Source of the DNA: Candidatus Neomarinimicrobiota bacterium
Lineage (GTDB): Bacteria > Fidelibacterota > JAANXI01
Assembly: GCA_021734025.1 (NCBI GenBank)
Contig: JAIPJS010000018.1
Span: 1 to 64,000 of the forward strand
DNA: 64,000 nt
Reading direction: 5' to 3'
Shown here: one piece after another, positions 47,379 through 54,676 of the stretch
Position numbering within the stretch: position 1 is the first letter of the stretch
Layout: each line of letters opens with the position of its first letter
The notes under the pieces: generated by a model
The model's input: only the letters and a program-made list of their open reading frames with translations
Database searches by the model: none
Told to the model about the DNA's origin: nothing
Translations under genes and position numbers: made by a program

Positions 47379-48695
47379 TTAAAAAATCGTGCTAAACTGC
47401 GTGGCCTTTGAGTACAATTCGGTGATTTCCTGAATTTTATGTAAGGCTATCGCTTCCGGCTCATTTGTCAGCTCCCCGTCACGAATTGCCTGATATTGGT
47501 TCGGTAAAAACTGACTCAGTAAAGTGAGCGGAATTTCATTATTTCTGAGATTGGAAAAGAGTTTTTCAAGCGCGTTTTGCACCGCCGGCTGCTGCCAGTA
47601 ATAGCGGGAGCGGTCGCTGTAGCTGTACTTCCGTAACAGCTTGAGTTCGGCCTCATTCCCGTGATAATGATTCTCCCAGGATGCCGGATGCTCCAGCATG
47701 GTTGCTTCCAGCACCTGCCGAAAGTTCGACAGGCTTACAGACTTATCATTGCCCAACAGTTCTTTTTCAATATATGAGAGCCCAAATATGGCTTCCCGAA
47801 ACGCGAAGGTCAGCCATGGACCGACCTTCAGAATGGCAAAATGATCCCGGACCAGATTTGATAATCCTTCCACTGATTGATAATCGGTGGAATGGGCTTC
47901 GAAAATTTTGTCATCATACTGTTCAATAAATGTGGAGAGAGTGTCCGCCTTTTCCGGGTCATACTCAACGACACTGTCATTGCCGAACTCTACACCCGGT
48001 TGCACAACCTGAGCGATCACCCGGTTCCAGGCATCTTCAAGTCCGTGCGAGTAGAAAGCCTCTTTGGTAACTTCCAGCGTTTTTTGCGCCGCCTCGACGC
48101 CGGTTACTTCCAAATCGTGTAGCGAGCCTTCGGCCCCGCCGGGAATTGGCACTTCCGTACCGATGATATACACCGGTTTGCCCGGATAATCTTCCGCGAA
48201 CGTATAGGTCTCTTCGGCAATATGACATAATTCTGTTGCCCGCTTCGCAACGACCTCATCATCCATCGGCGTGTGTGGCGGGACATCATCGTCAGCACAT
48301 GGGATACTGGTATCGAGGTGAATCTTGGTATACCCTGCTGCGACATACTGCTCTACTAAGGTCCGGGATTTCTCCATGGCGCTCTCAGCCGACTCATTCT
48401 TCCATGGATTCGGTCCCAGATGATCTCCGCCCAGGATGAGTTTCTCCGCAGGATAGTCGACTTCCGCTGCCAGTTCGCGGAGGTACTTCACAAAATCCCC
48501 GGGCTGCATGCCGGTGTACCCGCCGAATTGATTGACCTGGTTAACCGTCGGCTCTACAAGCAGGCCGCTATTATCCTTTTTCGCCTGAAGCATAGATGCT
48601 TTCAGCACATATTTATTCGCCGAACAGACGGAATAAACGCCGACCGGATTCTCTTTTTTCTGTTCCTGAACTACCTGAAGTAGAGGGTTTAACAT
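47379..48695 (-). CDS. gatZ: GatZ/KbaZ-family protein (D-tagatose-bisphosphate aldolase subunit or tagatose-6-P 4-epimerase)
   Basis: 438 residues, the usual GatZ/KbaZ length (~420-430). It shows PVGVYSVCSANKYVLKASM, LLVEPTVNQVNQFGGYTG, LILGGDHLGPNPW and TKIHLDTSIPCADD, typical of PF08013. In Escherichia coli the protein supports the class II aldolase GatY/KbaY. No GatY/KbaY gene is present in the window. Family members elsewhere are reported as D-tagatose-6-phosphate 4-epimerases, so this one may act alone, turning tagatose-6-P into fructose-6-P. It lies 29 bases downstream of the kinase gene in the same operon. Confidence 0.8.
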   Translation of the reverse strand: MLNPLLQVVQEQKKENPVGVYSVCSANKYVLKASMLQAKKDNSGLLVEPTVNQVNQFGGYTGMQPGDFVKYLRELAAEVDYPAEKLILGGDHLGPNPWKNESAESAMEKSRTLVEQYVAAGYTKIHLDTSIPCADDDVPPHTPMDDEVVAKRATELCHIAEETYTFAEDYPGKPVYIIGTEVPIPGGAEGSLHDLEVTGVEAAQKTLEVTKEAFYSHGLEDAWNRVIAQVVQPGVEFGNDSVVEYDPEKADTLSTFIEQYDDKIFEAHSTDYQSVEGLSNLVRDHFAILKVGPWLTFAFREAIFGLSYIEKELLGNDKSVSLSNFRQVLEATMLEHPASWENHYHGNEAELKLLRKYSYSDRSRYYWQQPAVQNALEKLFSNLRNNEIPLTLLSQFLPNQYQAIRDGELTNEPEAIALHKIQEITELYSKATQFSTIF

Positions 48696-48724
48696 AAACT
48701 TAAGATCGACTTTTCGGATTCCTG

Positions 48725-49669
48725 TTATTCGAAAATATTTTCATTATGATTTTTTAAAAATGTTGCGGCTTCATCAGCAGTGGGAGAGGCCGTTGAACCG
48801 CCGAGTTTGGTGGTGGCAACTGCGCCGCATGCGCTCCCGTAGGTGATACATTTTTTAATATCTTCCCCGGCAAGCCACTGGGACAAAAAGCCTGCGTTAA
48901 AGCTGTCGCCAGCACCGGTGGTATCCTGCGGCTCAACCGCAAACACCCCGGCACGGACTGTTTGGCCTTCAGTACGACATACCGAGCCACGGCTTCCCTG
49001 CGTCACCATCACAACCTCACAGTACTCACTCAATGTATCGAGGGCAGCATCGATGTCGGATTCGCCGGCAATATATTTTGCCTCCTGCTCGTTTGGCATG
49101 AAGACATCCACGTATTGCAGCAGATCGTAAATTTCGTCGCTCCATTCCTCATCCGGGTCCCAGCCGGGATCAAACGAGGTGGTCAGTCCGGCATCTTTGG
49201 CCTGCCGAAATAGTTCGGCTGCTCCCTTACGCATCTCCGGCTGGAGAAAATAGGACGACAGGTGTAAATGCTTCGAATGCTTTACATATTCGAAATCGAC
49301 ATCATCGATCCCAAAGGTAGCCATGGCACCCATATGTGTAACCATGGCATAGTCCTCGGGGTAGGAGAGCACCACAGTCACACCGGTTTGCGAATCCGTA
49401 CTTACCAGAATACCGTCAATATTCACTCCCCGCTCTTTCAAGGTATTCAGGACTACATTTCCAAACTGATCATCACCGAGTTTCCCTGAGAAGCCAACTT
49501 TTAGGCCGAGCCGGGCAACATTCGTCGCCAGAATCGCCGACGCACTTCCCATGGTCAGGGTCATATTACGCGCGAGGATTTCTTTGCCCATCTGCGGAAG
49601 TGATGGAATCTCCTGTAGGATTAAATCCGCGTTTAATTCTCCTACAACAACGACATCAAATTGCTGCAT
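48725..49669 (-). CDS. PfkB-family sugar kinase
   Basis: 314 residues, the normal length for a ribokinase/PfkB fold. The N-terminal GELNADLILQEIP and the ATP/catalytic signature DTTGAGDSFNAGF (Asp255 as general base) are clear, with MPNEQEAKYI in between. GGGGAG precedes the ATG at 49669. It is in an operon with gatZ and the AgaS-like gene. Candidate substrates are galactosamine or N-acetylgalactosamine (giving the 6-phosphate) or tagatose-6-phosphate (giving the bisphosphate); sequence alone does not decide. Confidence 0.8.
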   Translation of the reverse strand: MQQFDVVVVGELNADLILQEIPSLPQMGKEILARNMTLTMGSASAILATNVARLGLKVGFSGKLGDDQFGNVVLNTLKERGVNIDGILVSTDSQTGVTVVLSYPEDYAMVTHMGAMATFGIDDVDFEYVKHSKHLHLSSYFLQPEMRKGAAELFRQAKDAGLTTSFDPGWDPDEEWSDEIYDLLQYVDVFMPNEQEAKYIAGESDIDAALDTLSEYCEVVMVTQGSRGSVCRTEGQTVRAGVFAVEPQDTTGAGDSFNAGFLSQWLAGEDIKKCITYGSACGAVATTKLGGSTASPTADEAATFLKNHNENIFE

Positions 49670-49694
49670 GTATTCTCCCCTACCTTGCTAAAAT

Positions 49695-50747
49695 TTATAT
49701 CTCAACGACCTGGCTGAGATTCGTCGGTTTATCCGGATCCAAATCTTTGGAGACCGCCTGGTAATATCCCAGTAACTGGGTAATCGGCATATACAGCGGC
49801 AGCCGCGCGTAATCATCTACGCCGGACTTCAACTCAACGACATAATTCGCGTGCGTATCGATATCAGTATTACTCGATTCACAGATTGCCAGTACTTTCG
49901 CGCCGAGCTCCCGCACTTCCTGGATGAGTTTTACTTCACTTTCTTTGGCGTTCTCAGAGATAAAAAAGGTCACCAGCATATTTTCATCTGCAATTGATTT
50001 GGGGCCATGGCGAAACTCCAAACTATGATAAGCTTCAGAACAGGTCAGTGACATTTCTTTGATTTTTAGCATCGACTCTGAAGCCAAACCGTAAAATGGT
50101 CCCTGCCCGAGATATACAAATTTTGTAAAATTTCCTTCATTAATGATGGTCTCCGGAAGTTCATTATAATCTCTGAAAATCCGCTTTCCAATTTCGGGCA
50201 GGCGCCGCAGGCTTTCTAAAAACTCAATGTCATTAACTTTTAGGCCGGCTAAGGATTGCAGCATTAGAAGCATACTGGTAAAGGAACGGGTCATGACTAC
50301 ACTTTTTTCATCGGCTTTCGCGATGAGATACCCATTATCCGAGAGTTCTAATAATTCACTTTCCTCTCTGCAGCTTACACCATGGAATTCCAAATTGTAT
50401 TCTTCTTTAAGATATTTGGCAACCCAAAGCACCTCACTGGTCGTTCCCGATCGTGATATTAAAAATGGGACAAACGACTTCTCCCGGTTCGGAAAGACAG
50501 GATCAGAAAAGAGATAAACATCCGATGCAGGATAAGCACGGGAAAACTCACCCGTTATTTTTGCGTAAACCGAAGCTGCACTTAAAGCCAAATAATATGA
50601 AGTCCCACACCCGATAAATAAATTTTCAGCATTCTTTTCTTCTTGTAATTGATCTGTGAATTTATCCTTATTTTGATCCAATAAATCCAGGACAACTTCC
50701 CATACCTGTACCTGACTGTTAATTTCCTGCAGGGTATAATGATTCAT
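49695..50747 (-). CDS. agaS: AgaS-like SIS-domain aldose-ketose isomerase/deaminase
   Basis: 350 residues with two SIS domains. The first has FIGCGTSYYLALSAA (about 45-59) and ISRSGTTSEVLWV (about 97-109). The second carries CSEAYHSLEFRHGPKS (236-251), which matches the Glu/His-containing signature of AgaS and NagB-II enzymes. AgaS converts galactosamine-6-phosphate to tagatose-6-phosphate and ammonia. The galactosamine assignment over glucosamine rests on the neighbouring GatZ, GH109 and GH36 genes. AGGAGC precedes the ATG. The gap to the kinase gene is 25 bases. Confidence 0.7.
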   Translation of the reverse strand: MNHYTLQEINSQVQVWEVVLDLLDQNKDKFTDQLQEEKNAENLFIGCGTSYYLALSAASVYAKITGEFSRAYPASDVYLFSDPVFPNREKSFVPFLISRSGTTSEVLWVAKYLKEEYNLEFHGVSCREESELLELSDNGYLIAKADEKSVVMTRSFTSMLLMLQSLAGLKVNDIEFLESLRRLPEIGKRIFRDYNELPETIINEGNFTKFVYLGQGPFYGLASESMLKIKEMSLTCSEAYHSLEFRHGPKSIADENMLVTFFISENAKESEVKLIQEVRELGAKVLAICESSNTDIDTHANYVVELKSGVDDYARLPLYMPITQLLGYYQAVSKDLDPDKPTNLSQVVEI

Positions 50748-50785
50748 CCAATGCTCCTTTCAAATAAAGCAGTACACGGGTCATA

Positions 50786-51550
50786 CTAAATGGTAATGAT
50801 GCTGATATTACGTTTTTTCAAATCTTCGGTATATTTATTTGGAATATTTTTATCCGTAATAATCTGATCGATTCCATCGAGCTCACAGATAAATGAAAAA
50901 CTTCTTCGACCAAATTTACTCGAATCTGTTACGGCAATTACCTCATTAGCCATTTGCACCATCAGCCGGTTCAATTGGGCTTCCAGCGGATTCGGTGTTG
51001 TAAGTCCCGAATCTAAACCGAAGCCGTCTACGCCAAGGAATAACTTGTCAAAAAAATAGTTTGTGAGGGCATGCTCTGCCTCCGGGCCAACCAACGAATA
51101 TGATTTTTTTCGTAATGTTCCCCCGGTCAGCATTACGGTAATATTTTCTAATCCCGCCAGCTCAACCGCAATATTTATGGCATTAGTCAAAACCGTAAGG
51201 CCTTGTTTTTCTTTAATATTCACGGCAATTTGCCTGGTAGTTGTCCCGGAATCGAGGATGATCGATTCGCCGTCATGAATAAGTTCGGCGGCTTTAATTC
51301 CTATTTTCCGTTTTTCTTCGGCATGAAGCTTTTGCTTTTCGGTAAGTGAGGAATCATATGCTACAATATCTCGGATCAATGCCCCACCATAGGTACGGTG
51401 CACAATGCCTTTCTTTTCCAGATAATCCAAATCGTTTCTGATGGTTACAGAAGAAACATCGAATTGCTTACTCAGCTCTTCGACTTTAACCTTGCCGTTC
51501 TTATTTAAGAGCCGAACAATCTCATCACGTCTGTCAACAGTAGTTTTCAT
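50786..51550 (-). CDS. DeoR-family transcriptional regulator (AgaR-like)
   Basis: 254 residues. An N-terminal winged helix (about 6-58) contains KVEELSKQFDVSSVTIRNDL, and the effector domain carries GESIILDSGTTTRQIAVNI and TGGTLRKKSYSLVGPEAE, as in DeoR regulators that sense phosphosugars. It is the first gene of the operon, 38 bases upstream of the AgaS-like gene, and should repress the operon, and possibly distant hydrolase genes, until a phosphosugar binds. Sequences resembling AgaR boxes occur in its own promoter region (see 51600-51735). Confidence 0.8.
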   Translation of the reverse strand: MKTTVDRRDEIVRLLNKNGKVKVEELSKQFDVSSVTIRNDLDYLEKKGIVHRTYGGALIRDIVAYDSSLTEKQKLHAEEKRKIGIKAAELIHDGESIILDSGTTTRQIAVNIKEKQGLTVLTNAINIAVELAGLENITVMLTGGTLRKKSYSLVGPEAEHALTNYFFDKLFLGVDGFGLDSGLTTPNPLEAQLNRLMVQMANEVIAVTDSSKFGRRSFSFICELDGIDQIITDKNIPNKYTEDLKKRNISIITI

Positions 51551-51906
51551 TTTGTAACCATTATACCTGTTTTTTCTTTTGATTTCTTTCTACTTAATTA
51601 TAATATGATTTCGTTTTGTTATCAAGTAAAATAAGCCGTTTACCAGAAAGAACGTAAACTTCTTCGAATGTATAGTAAATACAGTAGTTTATTGAAGTTA
51701 CTTTAATCGAAACGATTCACTTTCGTTTAATCAAAGAATTTTCCAGAGGCTCTGTCTTGTAGTCAGAGAGGAAGTCTGAAAACCCGAGGTCCTCAAATTT
51801 TGCCGTACAAGTGCAGTTTAAGGGAATACTTGATTCCCATATTTATAAAAGCCCCAATAAAACGCTGTTAATGAGCTGCCCCGGCTCTTTTCCTAATTAT
51901 ATTGCC
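51551..51906. promoter_or_regulatory. Promoter region of the sugar operon with AgaR-box-like repeats
   Basis: This A/T-rich stretch contains TTTCGTTTTGTTA (51609-51621), TTTCGTTTAATCA (51721-51733) and an opposing ATCGAAACG near 51707-51715. From memory, the Escherichia coli AgaR site has the core TTTCRTTTYRTTT, so these are candidate operators for the DeoR regulator encoded just downstream on the minus strand. No gene is seen in this stretch. Confidence 0.45.
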
Positions 51907-52134
51907 ATGGTTTATACAGTCTACATTCTCTACAGTAAATCGCTGGATCGATCCTATACCGGACACACACGAAAATTGGCAGATCGATTAAAACACCACA
52001 ATCAAGGCCGGTCGAAAGCTACCAGGGCAGGGATCTCGTGGTAACTCAAATATGCTGAGTCCATTCTCAATCGAAGTGCCGTCATGCGGTGTGAACAAGA
52101 GGTTAAACGTCAGAAGAACCGTCATTATCATTGA
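51907..52134 (+). pseudogene. Broken GIY-YIG endonuclease (UvrC-like N-terminal type)
   Basis: The frame starts at ATG 51907 with YTVYILYSKSLDRSYTG, a clear GIY-YIG motif, and continues HTRKLADRLKHHNQGRSKAT. An in-frame TAA at 52042-52044 follows GISW; beyond it the same frame reads LKYAESILNRSAVMRCEQEV, matching the usual continuation of these small nucleases, and ends at TGA 52132-52134. One stop codon therefore interrupts an otherwise recognisable ~75-codon gene. The flanking 52135-52263 shows only degenerate sequence. Confidence 0.75.
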
Positions 52135-52263
52135 ACGATTAATTGAGTCCGGGTAGCGCGTCCCGCTCTGGCGGGAAGGTCCCCAGGTCTCCCAGAGGTA
52201 TCCCTCCCGGTAGAATCTGGGTGCCCCGACCATTCTTTATTTTTGTACGCTCCCACCGGGTTA

Positions 52264-53202
52264 TCAATAATTATAGATAATTAACTCGTTGATTTCACCC
52301 CGTCCGGAGGCATCGCTGTTAATGAATCGTTTGGCCGGAACGCGCTCAATCGTAATAGATTCGCCGGCATAAAGTTCATCAAAAAATTCGTCCGACGCAT
52401 TCTCGTTTTTCGGGTCGGAATTATTGAGTATTTGTTTCGCCCCCCGTTTGTTCATCTCATGGAAAAAATCTGCTAATTGTCGTTGATCTTCGTCAGTAAA
52501 ATTACTTTTAAAGTAACTGGTGAAACTGGATGTCTTATTGAGTGGTCGATATGGCGGATCGAAATAGACAAAGGTCTCATCATCGATAAATTGTTCGGCC
52601 ACTTTGTAATCGCCACACACTACGGTAGTCTGCTGGAGTGCCTCATGGACCGCTCTTAGATTTTTCTCGTCACAGATCGTCGGATTGACATACTGACCAT
52701 GTGGTACATTGAATTCCCCCTGCTGGTTCTGCCGGAAAAGTCCGTTGTAACAGGTCTTGTTCAGAAAGATGAGCATAGCCGCACGATGAATCCACTCCGG
52801 ATTGAATCTGGCATAATCAAAGGTTTGCACCTGGTCGTTATACCTATTTCTGATTTGATAATAATAGGTTTTTTGATCGGATTGCGACATATCCAGATAA
52901 GCCGTTTCAATCTCTTTTAATCGGTCAATTAGCGCAGTATGTTCTTTTTGAATGGTCTTATAGCCAACAATTAATTCCCGGTTAATGTCGCAAAGATAGG
53001 TCTCGTTCAACTCGTACATTCCGTGCAGGTAAAAGAAAACTGCGCCGCCGCCCAGGAACGGTTCGACGTAACGGTGTATGCGTCCTGTATCCCGTATCGT
53101 TGCCGGTAGCCGTTCTTGTATAGCATCAAGCAATTGCGTTTTACCGCCAGCCCACTTCAGAAACGGACGTGGCAATTTCCTTCGCCCTTTTGGTTTTGGC
53201 AT
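52264..53202 (-). CDS. dam: Dam-type DNA adenine N6-methyltransferase
   Basis: 312 residues from the ATG at 53202 (GGAGTGAAT upstream); the longer frame adds 26 residues without family match. FLKWAGGKTQLL (14-25) binds AdoMet and YFDPPYRPL (213-221) is the catalytic DPPY motif, in the order seen in D12-class enzymes. It should methylate adenine within a short site (GATC for Dam itself). No restriction endonuclease gene flanks it, only the broken GIY-YIG gene, so it is either an orphan methylase or the survivor of a restriction-modification unit. Confidence 0.85.
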   Translation of the reverse strand: MPKPKGRRKLPRPFLKWAGGKTQLLDAIQERLPATIRDTGRIHRYVEPFLGGGAVFFYLHGMYELNETYLCDINRELIVGYKTIQKEHTALIDRLKEIETAYLDMSQSDQKTYYYQIRNRYNDQVQTFDYARFNPEWIHRAAMLIFLNKTCYNGLFRQNQQGEFNVPHGQYVNPTICDEKNLRAVHEALQQTTVVCGDYKVAEQFIDDETFVYFDPPYRPLNKTSSFTSYFKSNFTDEDQRQLADFFHEMNKRGAKQILNNSDPKNENASDEFFDELYAGESITIERVPAKRFINSDASGRGEINELIIYNY

Positions 53203-53489
53203 ATTCACTCCGTTGGAGTTAAGCTTCTTAAGCCGGGTATAGAATATGAACACAACCCGGCAAATCAAAAATCTTTCCACCGGATGGGATTTCGAGTTAA
53301 TTTTACCAGGAGCTGATTTTCGTTGATATTTTCAGGCACTCAGGGTTCGGACACCAGCTGTACCAAACAATATACTTGATTTAAAGAATAAAATGCATTA
53401 ATCTCAACTTAACCCACTTAAGCGGTTCCACGCGAATTTAAACGGTTTAAATGTTAACCTGGATTATTAATCCGGAGGGAGAGGAGCAA
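53203..53489. promoter_or_regulatory. Divergent promoter region with a 17-bp palindrome
   Basis: Between the minus-strand methylase and the plus-strand LamG lipoprotein gene is a perfect odd-centred palindrome, ATTTAAAC-G-GTTTAAAT at 53436-53452, ending 37 bases before the LamG start codon. A related half-site (TTAAGCGGTT) lies at about 53419-53428. The position fits a repressor or activator operator for the LamG/GH43 pair. No gene is seen. Confidence 0.5.
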
Positions 53490-54506
53490 ATGGGAATCTT
53501 GAGCAAACGTTATATGCTCTTTATTCTTGCCTTCATAATTATGGGCATGATTGGGAGTTGTGAGGAAAGCACCACCGAACCGTGGGCGGATCTATCGGAG
53601 TCATACCAGCTCACTGTAAACGTGATCAACGAAACTGACAGTCCAACTGAGGCCGACCTCGCCGTTTTAAAAAATGGCGAAGTAATCGAGAGCGAAACAG
53701 CTAGCTCGGCGCAGTACACACTCCCGAGCGCCGAACCATACGTTATCCGGGCGATAAAAAGCTTTGCAACCGGAGAAACGGATACGCTGACATATACTGT
53801 TGCACTGGCAGAGGATTGGGAACATACTTTCACTTTTATAACTGGTGATATTGATGCCAATTTACTTGCCCATTACAGTTTCGAAGGAAACTTGGACGAG
53901 GCAACTAGTCAGTGGTCAGCAGGCTCTGAAACAGGTGACCGAATCACCAACACTGGTGGTTCCATCTCTTTTGCCAGTGGTAAGGTTGGTCAGGCTGCAG
54001 TTTTTGACGGAGCATCCGGCATAAGATTACCTGACACTTTAATCACCGATCATACTTATGCGGTATCACTCTGGCTTAATCCTGCAAGTATTAACCAGTT
54101 TACTACTGCCTTCTTCGGTGGTACGGTGAATGATGATGTTGAGGCATGGATTAGTTTGACGCCAGCCGGACCTGGGGATGATGCATATACCATGCTCTGG
54201 AATAGATTATTCGATGCTAATACTGGTGATGACATCTGGTATGATGGAACAACCGGAATGCAAATTCCTGTGAACCAATGGAGTCATATTGTTTTCTCAG
54301 CAGATGCCGGAAAACTCAAGGTTTACGTCGACGGCGTTGAAAAATTCTCAGGCTCAGATCACCCTGATGTCTTTTCAGCCTATAATGCGATCTTTGCGCT
54401 TGCCGTGAACCATTGGGATGTCCCGTTCGAAGGAATGATGGACGAACTCCGTGTTTACAGCAGAGCAATCGGTGAGAGGACTGTTGCCAACCTTATGAAC
54501 GAATAG
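53490..54506 (+). CDS. LamG-domain lipoprotein
   Basis: About 338 residues from the ATG at 53490 (GAGGAGC upstream; an earlier ATG at 53451 lies inside the palindromic promoter region and is less likely). Lipobox IGSCEE. Residues ~45-120 are an Ig/carboxypeptidase-regulatory-like beta domain (YQLTVNVINETDSPTEADL), and ~125-335 a LamG jelly roll (ANLLAHYSFEGNLDEATSQ, WSHIVFSADAGKLKVYVDG, MMDELRVYSRAI). It closely resembles the N-terminal ~330 residues of the next gene but lacks the GH43 domain. Likely a cell-surface glycan-binding protein. Confidence 0.75.
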   Translation: MGILSKRYMLFILAFIIMGMIGSCEESTTEPWADLSESYQLTVNVINETDSPTEADLAVLKNGEVIESETASSAQYTLPSAEPYVIRAIKSFATGETDTLTYTVALAEDWEHTFTFITGDIDANLLAHYSFEGNLDEATSQWSAGSETGDRITNTGGSISFASGKVGQAAVFDGASGIRLPDTLITDHTYAVSLWLNPASINQFTTAFFGGTVNDDVEAWISLTPAGPGDDAYTMLWNRLFDANTGDDIWYDGTTGMQIPVNQWSHIVFSADAGKLKVYVDGVEKFSGSDHPDVFSAYNAIFALAVNHWDVPFEGMMDELRVYSRAIGERTVANLMNE

Positions 54507-54560
54507 TTCCGGTCATTCCGAACAAAGGGTAACATCTGGTATCCTGATTCACTAAGAATG

Positions 54561-54596
54561 AAAAATGCCATTCCGTAGTCGCGGGATGGCATTTTT
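54561..54596. terminator. Rho-independent terminator after the LamG lipoprotein gene
   Basis: A 15-base stem (54561-54575 with 54582-54596, one G-T pair) and a 6-base loop, with A- and T-runs built into its arms. It lies 55 bases past the stop at 54506 and 81 before the next start. Confidence 0.75.
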
Positions 54597-54676
54597 CATT
54601 TATCACTTATCTCATTTGTATATTGGAAGTCAATATTCATTTCCCGGATTAGACTGAATCCTGAGTGGAGCGTATC

